A stretch of 64,000 nucleotides of DNA from Cymbomonas tetramitiformis (lineage: Eukaryota; Chlorophyta; Pyramimonadophyceae; Pyramimonadales; Pyramimonadaceae), in NCBI GenBank assembly GCA_001247695.2, contig LGRX02033499.1, positions 1 through 64,000 of the forward strand, written 5' to 3'. Numbering within the stretch: position 1 is the first letter of the stretch; every line of letters begins with the position of its first letter. This document shows, piece after piece, positions 11,923 through 22,070 of the stretch. A program made the translations under genes and the position numbers. The notes below the pieces were generated by a model. That model did no database searches and was not told the DNA's origin. It saw nothing but the letters and a program-made list of their open reading frames with translations.

Positions 11923-14809
11923 ATGGGTCGAAGCAAAAAGAAAGCCACTAGTGTTGCCTCTGCCGATGCCAATAAACGCTTGGCGCCTCTCGGTCAGGGA
12001 CCTACTATCAAGCGTACCCGACAACACAGCCTTTGGTCATCAAGACCACTCTGACAATATCTACGAGGTCGATCACATTCAGGCTGAGAAGAAAGTGAAA
12101 ATCGACGGTCAGGTGGTCGAAGAGTGGGTCATCCGCTGGAAGGGATATGACGCCCATGGCACCTGGGAACCGATTCAAAATCTGGCCGGTCTCGAGGATG
12201 ATATCGCCAAGTTTCGTCGTGAAAGAGATGATAAAGCGACTCTTCGCTTTGGTAAACGCAGACGCACGACTCCTGCAAACCCGGCACGGCATCTTTCTGT
12301 ACCTGCCATTGCTGGTGCTTCCGCGAATTCTGCACCGGTTGCTGTATAGGCGCTTCTTCTTCTGCCGATGCACCAGATGCCGAGTTTGTTGAAGATGAGG
12401 TACTGCGTCCCGCCATGCGAGGTCGCCGAACGGCCAAGGTAAGCGACGATTATCTCGCATGTCGCTGTGTGTTTGCATTAGAAATATGTGCACGTTCAAA
12501 CTTTGTTTTCGTTGCTTGTTGACGAGTCGTAGATAGCCGCAGTCATTTATTGACGTTGCATTATTTTGCTTCCCACCTTGTGTTACATTTACGGTTTTCT
12601 TCGTTGTCAACGTTTTGAGAACCTCGTTTCGTATGCACGCAGGTGTGGTCTCTCTTCAACGAGATCATATGTCCGGTTTTGGACAAGCCCCTCGGCCTAC
12701 GCTGCGCTATCGAAAACTGCGGTGCTACTTTGGCATCAACGACCAACACCGTCAACGCTCGCCAACATCTGGCTCACGTGCACAAGGAGCACCTCGCCGA
12801 GCTTGAAGCAGATGAACCTGATGGACGTGGGGATGGTCCGGATCCTGATTCGTCCAGACCGGTGCAAAGAAGCCTTGGAACTAGATATGGTCCGGGTGGC
12901 CCAATGGCAAGCGTGATCACCTCTCTGCGATGATCGTTCGTTATTGGCTTTGTAAGAGGGCACGGCCTCTTAGCCTGCCGGTTCGTGACACCGAGTTGAA
13001 CGACTGCTTCGAGTTCGCCACCGAAGGCGGTTGTTCCCTTCCTTCGAGGAATACCGCGATGCGTATTTTTATGTTCCCTTTCTGGAAAGGCCCTTTTAGC
13101 TACCCGCGCTGAAGTGGACAAATTGTTGGAACGAGGCGTTTCACCGTCCACGGGGAAGTGCCCCCTGAGTAGAATTACGTGTGTCAAATGGTGAATTGTG
13201 TCAAACTCTGGCAGATCGTTACACTACCTTTTAAAAATATCATGTCCGATCCACTGTTAGGTTTTAATGAAAAATCGGCGGTACAGTGTGCTTTGGTTGC
13301 AGCCGTTGACATCTGGTCCGAGAACGGCATCGTTTTGTTGCGCGTGTTGCTGTACTATTGACCTGATAAGGGAACCTCCGTATCCGAGTTTCTTATGAGA
13401 GCAACCTTCTTTGGATAAGTGGCACACACTGCCGTGGAGATTGAGGCTGCCACGAAGCAGGCATTGGCCTCTCTGGGCATCGGGCAATATGACCCCACCT
13501 GCCCGCCGTTGTGCATACTGGAGCTGATGAAGGTCTCGATGAGACTGTGATGGTGGATACCGTCGGTGATTTTGTCCACAAGGCATCCAACGGTCCATCG
13601 AACGTCCAGAAGGGATTGGAGTGCTTCGAGTTGTCCCCTTGTCCAGCTCATAAAGGGCAACGGTATGTCGTTCTGAAGTATTTGGCGGTGCCAAGGATAG
13701 CGGCTACTCAAAAAAAGACCAAGGGAATCGCCGCACTTTTTCGACGTTCTACTTTGGGCCTCTCGTGCCTGAAAGTCTGCCAGAAGAAGTATGACGTCCC
13801 CGAAACTCAGCCGCCTCGGTCAGTTGACGTTCGCTGGAATAGCACCGTTCTTCAAGCAGCAACGAGCATTGCATATGTTCGACGTCGAACATCTCCAGCT
13901 CAACATGAGCACCGATGACCAAGCAAGGGAGTATACCTACAAGGACTTCCAACTCGACCTCGCCGATTGGCGGCTCATTGAGCAATCGGTGCGTTTCCAT
14001 TGCTTGTTATTATGTTAGTTTTGCGCGGTATCTTGTCTTCTAATCACAATTCCCGTGATTGATGCTTTCAAATATGCCTGTGTATAATATTTGGAGCCCA
14101 GAAATATTCGTCAACATGCTTGTGTATAGTGCTGTCAAATATGCTTGTGTATATTTGAAGCCTTAAAATTATCAAATATGCCTGTGTATTATATTTATGG
14201 ACTTTGGATAGTAGCTTATACCTGGTTGCTTCGTGGTTGCAGATTCCGATCCTTCGCCCAGTGTTTCACTACACGCGTATCATCCAAGTGACCTCATATG
14301 ATTTGTGGCCATGTCCCTGGTGATTCCTTTGACGGCGTGGCTGATCGAGCATGAGCTGAAGCCCTCTGTGGACATCGTCACCGATGTCGGACCGGTCAAG
14401 CACTCTGAGCTATTGCCGGACATTCAGAAAGCTCGCGTAGCTTTGTATGAGGATTTCAACGGGCGTTGGGTGCTGGAATTGGACGAGTCGATCGTTGAGG
14501 ACTATTGTGCCTTGGTGTCTCAACACATTTGGACCCGCGTTGGAAGAAGTGGGACTTTGCGAGCTGCGGGATCTTCAGCGAACGGCACCATGACCTGTGA
14601 CAAGGCTCTGAAGTATCTACGCGGCTTGGAAAGCAGACTGGAAACCCAAGACAAGTGCACCTGCGGTAACGGCATCTGCCTCTGCCTCTGCTGATCGGGT
14701 CCGTGGTGCCAAAGAGCATTTTGGGGAGGCAGCTTTCATGAGGAAGCAACAAGCCTCGTGTCTGAAGTTGAGCAAGATCAGCTTGACTTGTACCTGAATT
14801 CAGAGTGTA
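11923..14809 (+). pseudogene. Decayed hAT transposase gene with chromodomain and BED finger
   Basis: ATG at 11923 starts a basic leader (MGRSKKKATSVAS). A frameshift near 12020 leads into a chromodomain (NIYEVDHIQAEKK...EEWVIRWKGYDAHGTWEPI, 12053-12235). A second shift near 12345 leads to exon end GRRTAK and GTAAGC at 12439. After a 204-bp intron, the exon from 12643 holds a BED-type finger (C-x4-C-x14-H-x4-H, LRCAIENCGATL...HLAHVHKEH). Then come hAT landmarks in several frames: LPSRNTAMRIF (13050s), DVRWNSTVLQAATS (13827-13868), DLADWRLIEQS before a GTGCGT donor at 13989, a new exon at 14243 (IPILRPVFHYTRI), and a C-terminal SEVEQDQLDLYLNSE (14761-14805). At least five frame breaks make it inactive. 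Terminal inverted repeats were not found. Confidence 0.75.
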
Positions 14810-16190
14810 AAACTACAGTACGGACTACGGAAAATAAGGTTCACGCAGGTCGAAAATTTTCCGTAGCACCTAAATTGCGGTGAAGTTCAGGGCGTAGTTC
14901 AGGGAATTTTGTTAAGTATGGGAAATGCACATGTGGTGCCCCATTTGCCCCTTGTTTGCTTATTGCGGTGCAAAATTTCCGAACGAGGCAATCTTCGTGA
15001 GGCAAATAATGCATCGATGTCCTGAAAGGGAAGGGAAGTACCACAATTATTGGAAATTAGGCTCAAAATGATAACTTAAAGATAATGAAGACAATGAAAT
15101 AAAAATGAACTAAATAGTAAATCGACACTATTCATTGTCAGAAAATTCTTTGTCACTATCAATTTCATTGTCCCACAGGATTGCGGGCTCGGCATAAGAC
15201 GCGGCTCTAACCTTATCGAGCAAGTGCAAATTGTGGCGAATGTAGCTATATTTTGCGCTCATGAGTGGAGTGCGCCATACGGTTAGACTTCAAAGGCTTC
15301 AACCAGCCCGCCTCACTGTTTATGCCTTCGCACGAGGAGCTAGTTGTGACCATACGTAATTGACACGCAATTAAATGGCCAAGTAAAATAGTTGCAGCCG
15401 CACCTGAAACTCCCTTTCGGTTAATAGAACGGACAAACGACAAGGTGGAAGGTCACTTGCAAAGTGTGTACACGCCCGCGGATTTCAATCCAACGAAGAT
15501 CGCCGACCGGCCGACAATCAAATTTGGCTCACCGCAGTTCAGGGTTACGGTGGTTCCCAGACCGTAGCCCCTGAACTACGGCGTAGACTACTGTACGCCG
15601 TAGTTCTACACTCTGCCTGAATTTTGCCCCAAGAACTGAAAAGTGAAAGTTTTGACTTGATGTCCTGGTGGAATGCAAGCTGTGGAATGCAAGCACTGCA
15701 GGTGTAGAGAGAGCCGCCACGGCTTGCGCGGGCGCATCGCGTATGCACAGTGAAAAAGTCTTAATTAAGGAAGGTACCATAGAGCACTGGCTCATGGTTG
15801 CAATGAACTAGGTATGATAGATAGAATTTCATAAACCATACAGTAGACACCTTATTCGGCGATAGAACTGGATAAATAAAACATTGGGTGGTAGTAATAG
15901 TTGTGTAGCTCTGTGGTAATAGCAGTCCGATATATTAGTATTAGTATTAGTATTAGTATTGGTATTGGTGACTTTGCGGAGACTATGTTCAATGTTTTCC
16001 GGTTCTCGATACTGATACTCGATACTGCTCAACTGCAATCCGCTAGAGAGGCCAGCGCTCGAGCGAATCCGAATCGGACATTTTCACATTGGGATTCTTG
16101 TTCCAGTGCGGATGTTTTTCTGCTTCGCGCTCACAATTCGACTTTCATTTCGGTTTCAGACGATAAAAATCAGGGCTCCTACAGTAATCG
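14810..16190. other. Non-coding region after hAT pseudogene
   Basis: No gene recognised. It includes a short hairpin with arms CTACGGAAAAT/ATTTTCCGTAG (about 14824-14866), further CTACGG/CCGTAG inverted motifs at 15536-15610, and a TATTAG microsatellite at about 15932-15966. Confidence 0.5.
15932..15966. repeat. TATTAG microsatellite
   Basis: Five to six copies of TATTAG in a row ending in TATTGGTATTGG variants. Short simple repeat. Confidence 0.85.
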
Positions 16191-16194
16191 GTTT

Positions 16195-17640
16195 CAAACT
16201 TGCATATCGATCGATTTCGATATTCAACATTTTCAATCGATAATCGATGATATCGATTCATATCGATTATTGAATTTTATATACAATTCTCCGTATACAA
16301 TACATAAGACCGCCAATACTAAACTGAATCGATACCGATTTATCGATGAAATGTGCACAAAAATGATATCGATCGATACCGATTTCCCGTTTCCCCCCGA
16401 TATATCGATATATCGGAATATCGGTTAAACCGATTAGGAGCCTTGATAAAAATGGTGGCTGCGTACGTCTAATCTCTCCGCGAGAATTTCTAGTGCATTC
16501 GTGCGCTACATATTGTTGTTACTTGTTTCACAAGGATCAATATGCATTTTTCAAAACTTGTTTTGGCCAAGCGAGTCAAAAGCCGCCTAAAAAATTAGAA
16601 AATTGGCCATTTCCGGCCCATCCCTTGCCAAAGCTCAACATCGGATGCATTTTCCGGTATCGAGAGTGCACGATATTAGTAATTCCAGTATCGATCGATA
16701 TCAATATTACAACAACCGAGATTGATTGATACTGATATTCACTAACCCTTCATCGATCAATACCAATCATGCATTTTTTCCCCATATCCCAAATCGAGCA
16801 ATAACGATACTTACAGCTAGACGTACAATATTCGATAACAGGTTGATTATGACACAACATCACTTGTGAATATCGATACCATCGATGCAGCCGATACTTT
16901 AAGCAAGACAAGGGGGCTTTTCCCCCTTCACATACAGGTTACGTAATTTTTGAGGAGGTTTGTCCAGGCTATGCTATTCTACTACTCTACTCATAGCTAG
17001 GAGGAGGAGGTCAAGGGCAAGGCTCTACTACTCTTTTCACAACATACTGCAGTTCTCACGGGTACACAAACGTTCCACATAGTGTTGATAGAGGCCATCA
17101 TGAAGTGCTCCAAAGTGCCCTCGGTGACAGTCTTGCGCAGGTCGCCATGCAGGATACCACACCCACTGAAAATACGCCCAACCCCACCCGTGGTTGCAGG
17201 ATGTCCCCAGAACTGACGGGTCATGAACCACAGCTTGGGAAAGGCTGATTTGTGTTTTTGCCACCAATTATTGGGATCGACAGACGGTGCAGCATCCGGT
17301 AGGGCCAAGTACTTTGTAAACTTTGAAATTTGAAATCTGGGCTCTGGCGGATTATCGTGGGCCCAGGGCGGGATGGTGAATTTCGCCAATGCCGATTATC
17401 GATACCCTTGCTTGATTAATCGATACAGCCAAATTTCACTGTGGAATCGAGCAATTACGATTTTCGGCCCGGCACAATCGAGCAATGTCGATATTTCATG
17501 AAGCCATCGCGATCAATACCGATATCAGACGCTATTGCATCGATCAATACTAATGGTGCAAAATAATTACAAATCTGGAATCGATCGATACCAATGTTCA
17601 CGATTAATCGATTGTATCGGTTATCGGAACTATCGATGTT
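16195..17640. repeat. ATCGAT-rich cryptically simple sequence
   Basis: Three blocks (about 16195-16440, 16650-16890 and 17395-17640) are dense in overlapping ATCGAT, GATATCGAT and CGATACCGAT words without a fixed period. They surround the hAT C-terminal fragment at 16997-17389. The words recur near the gene start at 21820-21955 and at the right insertion site (26325-26334). The origin is unclear: degenerate microsatellite or remnant of a subterminal repeat cluster. Confidence 0.6.
16997..17389 (-). pseudogene. hAT transposase C-terminal dimerisation region
   Basis: A 130-codon frame reads DPNNWWQKHKSAFPKLWFMT then ATTGGVGRIFSGCGILHGDL and LEHFMMASINTMWN. This is the hAT C-terminal dimerisation pattern (WW...P.L......PA+S...ER+FS..G......R..L....+..L+...N). 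No BED finger or DDE core accompanies it. The 8.5-kb transposon inserts about 430 bp upstream on this strand, and a hAT-like leader ORF (26634-26383) lies beyond that insertion. The two may be remnants of one element split by the insertion. Confidence 0.7.
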
Positions 17641-17821
17641 GAGCCTGGTCCCTTGCTCGTGGTCGATGTTGTTTCGACGCGGGATAACTTACAATACTCA
17701 CTCGTATTTAAGAATATAATTTAAGAATTTAATTTAAGAAACTCGGGCCGGAAGAATTGCTAAAATCCTTTAGAATATTAGCCCCACCTCAAATTGTCAA
17801 GCCATATTCTTAAACATTGAT
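17641..17821. other. Left flank of the 8.5-kb transposon
   Basis: AT-rich sequence with TTTAAGAAT repeats near 17706-17740. It ends in TGAT (17818-17821), the left copy of the target-site duplication. No gene. Confidence 0.6.
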
Positions 17822-17848
17822 AACACACTATTCGATGAAAATGATATT
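17822..17848 (+). repeat. Left terminal inverted repeat (27 bp)
   Basis: Begins AACACACTATTCGATG. Exact reverse complement of 26298-26324, and preceded directly by the TGAT duplication (17818-17821). The word GAAAATGATATT occurs twice here (17837 and 17857). Confidence 0.9.
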
Positions 17849-18086
17849 CTCATGTGAAAATGATATTGCCTTATTTACCTCATGATAGGCTTAAAAAGCC
17901 GCATTTTAACAGTCAAGAACATGCAAGTGCAGGTTGTGCATTAGATTTAATGGTTTTTATGGTACAAAATTGAGGTCAAATGCACTTTTTCGAAATCTAG
18001 GAGGAGTGAAAACACACAGAACTTTTGACTCAGAATCTATATACACGTTATACACATATTATTTACATGTTTTTTTTCGTCTTGCT

Positions 18087-21000
18087 TTACGCGTCCACTT
18101 CAGGTGCTACCGCTACCGCTACGCAATTATCAAAAGCTTCGTCTTCATCGGAATCATCCGATTCATTCAAGTCACCTAGGTCCTTGCGCGTGCGTTTGGA
18201 TTGTTGTGCAAGCAAAGCGACGACTATCTGCGCGTATTGCTCGTTCGGTATACTCCGTTCGGGGTCATTCGCATCCACATTCCATGCCAGCACTATTTCA
18301 TTCTTATCGAAAGTCTCGGTAGACGGTCGGTGCCCCGGTGGCGCTGCGAAAGCTCCTGGGTGACTCGCAAGCTGCTTGCCGAGGTGCTTCTTCTTGGTGT
18401 CGGTGTGCTTTTTGGGTTGGAAATAGCGATATAGCAGCTGTTGAGTTGACGGATAGCGCGCCTCCACCTTCACCAAGTACAACGGATCCGACCATTCGCT
18501 TCGCTTCAGTTGTACGCGGAACGCGAACTTGTCGTTTTCAGATTCCACCGCGAGAGCCACTGCAAAGCTGCCGACTGTCATCTGGCCGTAGGTGACCTCC
18601 CACTGGGCGTTGTCCACGTACTGCTCTGCTCGCTTTTGGGCTCGACCTTGGTGTTTCCGTTTACCGTTGTACACTTCTATCGGCGCTCGATCAATTCGGC
18701 GTTGGATGCGCACCGGTATAGCGGGGACGGCGGCAGCCTCGGCAGCTTCTATCGCCAACGCGGGCGCCTCTATCAGTCGAACCAAGGTGGTATTGCGCTC
18801 GATGGCGATTTTCTCGGGATGCTGGAAGGGTATCGCGGGCGCTTGACATTCTCCACCAGCAGTTAGGTGGCGCTGTTTCTCGATGACATCCTCGCGCCAA
18901 AACTTTTCGTGCACCTCCGTGAGCTTTGTGCCCAAAATGTCCTTCAACGCCTGTAAGGTATGCTCAAGCTTTTCGATGCCTTCTTCGGTAAAAGGAATCG
19001 GCTTGATGTATCCAGGCCCCGTGACAGGGGGTGTAGAAACAAGCTTTGGCAATGGAGTCTCGGGTAACCATTTGGGTGAAATGGAATACTGTTTGTACTG
19101 CATGCCCACTTCGCCGTGCTCGTTCTTCTTGAACTTGAAAGCCTGCTGTGCCAAAATATTGTGGCAATCGAAGACGTGACCATCAAACCAAGAGCTGAAG
19201 TCGAAGATCTTCTCGGTGTGCTCGCACGTTACACCATCCGTAAAGCATTCTTGTGCGACCTCTATCATCTCGTCGAGCGTCCAAGCTTGCTTGCGTCGTA
19301 GACGCACGGAGAAGCGTGAAAACATCTGGTCAATGTTCTCGTGCGTATGTCCCACCAACAGAAAGTTGAGTTTCACCTTGCGAAAGACGTCCGTGTGCAC
19401 CAGCCAAGCTGCGTATGCCAACATCAACTTGCTCTTGTTGGTGCTCACATTGTCAAGCTGTACATACAATACTTCCGGCATCGGGTATGAATTTTCCCCG
19501 TCCCCGTTGCGTCGATGCTCTTGAATGCGGAGGATATCCCGGTGCAAAACGTTGACAAGGAAGTTCGCATCGTCCTTGAAGTTGGCGTAGTTGAAATCCA
19601 TGAAGCGGCCCACGTTCTCGATCATGCTCCCCATGTTGTGCACGTCAAGGAAGTCCTTAGAGTCCAGATGTTTAGGGATACGTCGAAAGTGTGGCAGTCG
19701 GGTGGTCCACTGCGTCATGCCATCGATGATCACCGAGGCATACTTATGCCAAGTTTTGTTCATGGTAATGCTCTTGGTCATATTCGCTTTACGACCATGT
19801 TTGTAGAACTTCTGGCGCTCCGCTCGTGCGATTGCATGATGTTTGTTGAGAGGCCCGTTGTATTGCGCTGTGCAAGATACACAAATTTGGGTCAGTGAAC
19901 AAATTACATAAGCATATAAACACATCACAAAGCTATTCATGAATATTCACCTTTTTGAGATTTGGTTAAGCCTTCCTTCAATAACTTGAAGGACGCGCAA
20001 ACATCGCACTGAGAAAATCGGTTCGTCGATGGAATCTTGAGCCACTTCCTGCAATCTTCGTCAAATATTTTGTAGAAGTAACTGAGAGAGCATTTTTCCT
20101 CTCCTCATTCTCTTGCAAGCCCTCGTTGTACTCGTCCCACAGCTCTTCGATGGTCAATCCATCCGAAAGATGAATCGGTTCTTTGTCAGGTTGGTGTTGT
20201 CCGTATTCGTCGGCGTATTTCTTGAGCCAGGCGACGACCGACTCGCGTTTCAGAGAAATCTTGCGGTTGTCCTCCTCGTACGTCAATCCATGAACAAACG
20301 TACGTGTGTCGGCCCTCGAGCACGCGTGTCCGACAGTCGTGAAGATACCCGTAGCTGATGCCGTAAGCCATATAGTAGAACTTAAAGCACACCTGTTACA
20401 AAAAAAAACCGTCACTCAAAAAATTAATAACACATTATCTAGAAAATGCATAAGGGTTTTGGTAGGTCATGCCAATTTAAGACGCTTGGGAGACACCCCC
20501 AACACTGCACGTCTGCAGGCGGGACGGCCGTCGCATGCTCGTCAGCACTCTCCAAACCACGCCTTCATTAGCTAATGAACGGTTCCCGTAGCCAAAGTGT
20601 CTAATTGTGAGTCGCGCTTTGGCCAGAGCCGTTATTAGCTAATGAACGGTTCCCGTAGTAAGTGTCTAAATGTAGTCTACATTTAATGGAGGTCATTAGC
20701 TAATGAACGGTTCCCGTAGCCAAAGTGTCTAATTGTGAGTCGCGCTTTGGCCAGAGGCCGTTCATTAGCTAATGAACGGTTCCCGCAGCCAAAGTGTCTA
20801 ATTGTGAGTCGCGCTTTGGCCAGAGGCCGTTCATTAGCTAATGAACGGTTCCCGTAGCCAAAGTGTCTAATTGTGAGTCGCGCTTTGGCCAGAGGCCGTT
20901 CATTAGCTAATGAACGGTTCCCGCAGCCAAAGTGTCTATTGTGAGTCGCGTGTGAGTCGCGCTTTGGCCAGAGGCCGTTCATTAGCTAATGAACGGTTCC

Positions 21001-21746
21001 CGCAGCCAAAGTGTCTAATTGTGAGTCGCGCTTTGGCCAGAGGCCGTTCATTAGCTAATGAACGAGTTCAAAAAAAAACATACCTGCTTCTTGCCCAAAA
21101 AGTATTTGAAGTCGAACTTGTCCTCAGATCGAAAGCTGTTTTTTAGCAAGTCTTTGATGAAGTATTCCTTTCTATCTTTTTGCGACATACTGAAAATATT
21201 TTCGCGAAAAGACTGAATATCTGCGGATGAGAAAGATAGACAGCAGTGCGACTTGCAATTGCACTTAATTGTTTCTGCCATTGATATACTGTCAGCCTGC
21301 AAACGTCGCTGCTTAATACTAATTACGCCCGTATATTGTTTCTTGCGTATGTCGGATTCGTACGGTTTGCGCACGACAATCTGCTTGTTTACTTCACCAT
21401 TTAAACAAACAAGAGGGTCTTCATTCCTCAAGTCCAAACTTGTCTCTGAAAATTCTGTATCAAGTCTGCTTTTTATCTCTTGTAAGTCAATTTCGCGCAA
21501 AGCGCGTGACCCGGAAACGCGTGAAGAATTAGAGCTAACTTCCGATCTACACGTCAAAGGCGCGTTCCAAAGAACCAATTGCGTATTCGCGCTTGGGGCT
21601 GTGCTTGGAATTGGCTCATGATTGAAAAAGTCAGCCCCTATTTCCATGGAATCTTCAATAACTATTCCCGGGCACGGTTTGCAGATAATCTCGCAACCTT
21701 CATCGAAAGGAATAGAAAACATATTTTCGTCCAAATTAGCCGTCAT
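18087..21746 (-). CDS. DUF7869-type putative transposase, three exons
   Basis: Exon 1 runs from ATG 21746 to 21084 (...KYFLGKKQ, donor GTATGT; the open frame extends to 21809). It includes a Cys-rich CNCKSHCC motif. Exon 2 is 20392-19951 (VCFKFYYMAYGISYGYLHDC ... RFSQCDVCASFKLLKEGL). Exon 3 is 19867-18087. Phases match: 0 at the first junction, 1 at the second. Exon 3 carries the family signature VQLDNVSTNKSKLMLAYAAW then FLLVGHTHENIDQMFSR, as I recall it from DUF7869-type proteins of algae and animals; acidic and histidine residues there could be catalytic (inference). A low-complexity Ala-rich and acidic tail follows. Exon 2 has two compensating one-base shifts (near 20300 and 20095), so this copy is either slightly broken or contains sequence errors. 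Predicted length is about 960 residues. Confidence 0.75.
20568..21064. repeat. 69-bp palindromic tandem array in the DUF7869 gene intron
   Basis: About seven copies of a 69-bp unit (CATTAGCTAATGAACG landmarks at 20763 and 20832) fill most of the 20393-21083 intron. Each unit has the 22-bp palindrome CCGTTCATTAGC/GCTAATGAACGG followed by CCAAAGTGTCTAATTGTGAG and a GCTTTGGCC stem partner. The second unit is divergent and one is internally duplicated (20937-20960). The palindrome core is shared with the array at 22661-23095. Confidence 0.88.
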
Positions 21747-21800
21747 TAGCTTATGAAGCCGTTTTTTACGTTCTAAAAATGATATAGACTTGCGAGTCAA

Positions 21801-22070
21801 CCAAGAATTTCTATCTTACTGAATCGATCGATCCTCGATTTCAGCGCAAATGACACCAGGATATCTTAAAATCATATCCTTGATCTGAACAGACCGAATC
21901 AAAAAGCGACAGCGCATGTCATTTTTGATTAAAATTGACATCGATATTCGACATGTCATTTTTAGCCGCCAGAAATGACTTTTATTATTGTGCTAAAGTT
22001 ACATCACTTTTTCAAAGTTCTTTCACACACACCCCTTTCACAGTTGACAGCCAATTTCTCTCATTTCGCA
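21801..22070. promoter_or_regulatory. Divergent promoter region of the transposon's two genes
   Basis: About 270 bp separate the open frame of the minus-strand gene from the ATG at 22071. The stretch has GATCGATCGATCC and ATCGATATTCGACATGTC words and a CACACACACCCC tract before the plus-strand start. No clear TATA box. Acting as a shared bidirectional promoter is inferred from gene orientation. Confidence 0.45.

Noticed and set aside
20683..20982. ORF of RSLANERPLAKARL repeats
   Set aside because: Translation of the intronic 69-bp array; splice sites on either side make it intron.
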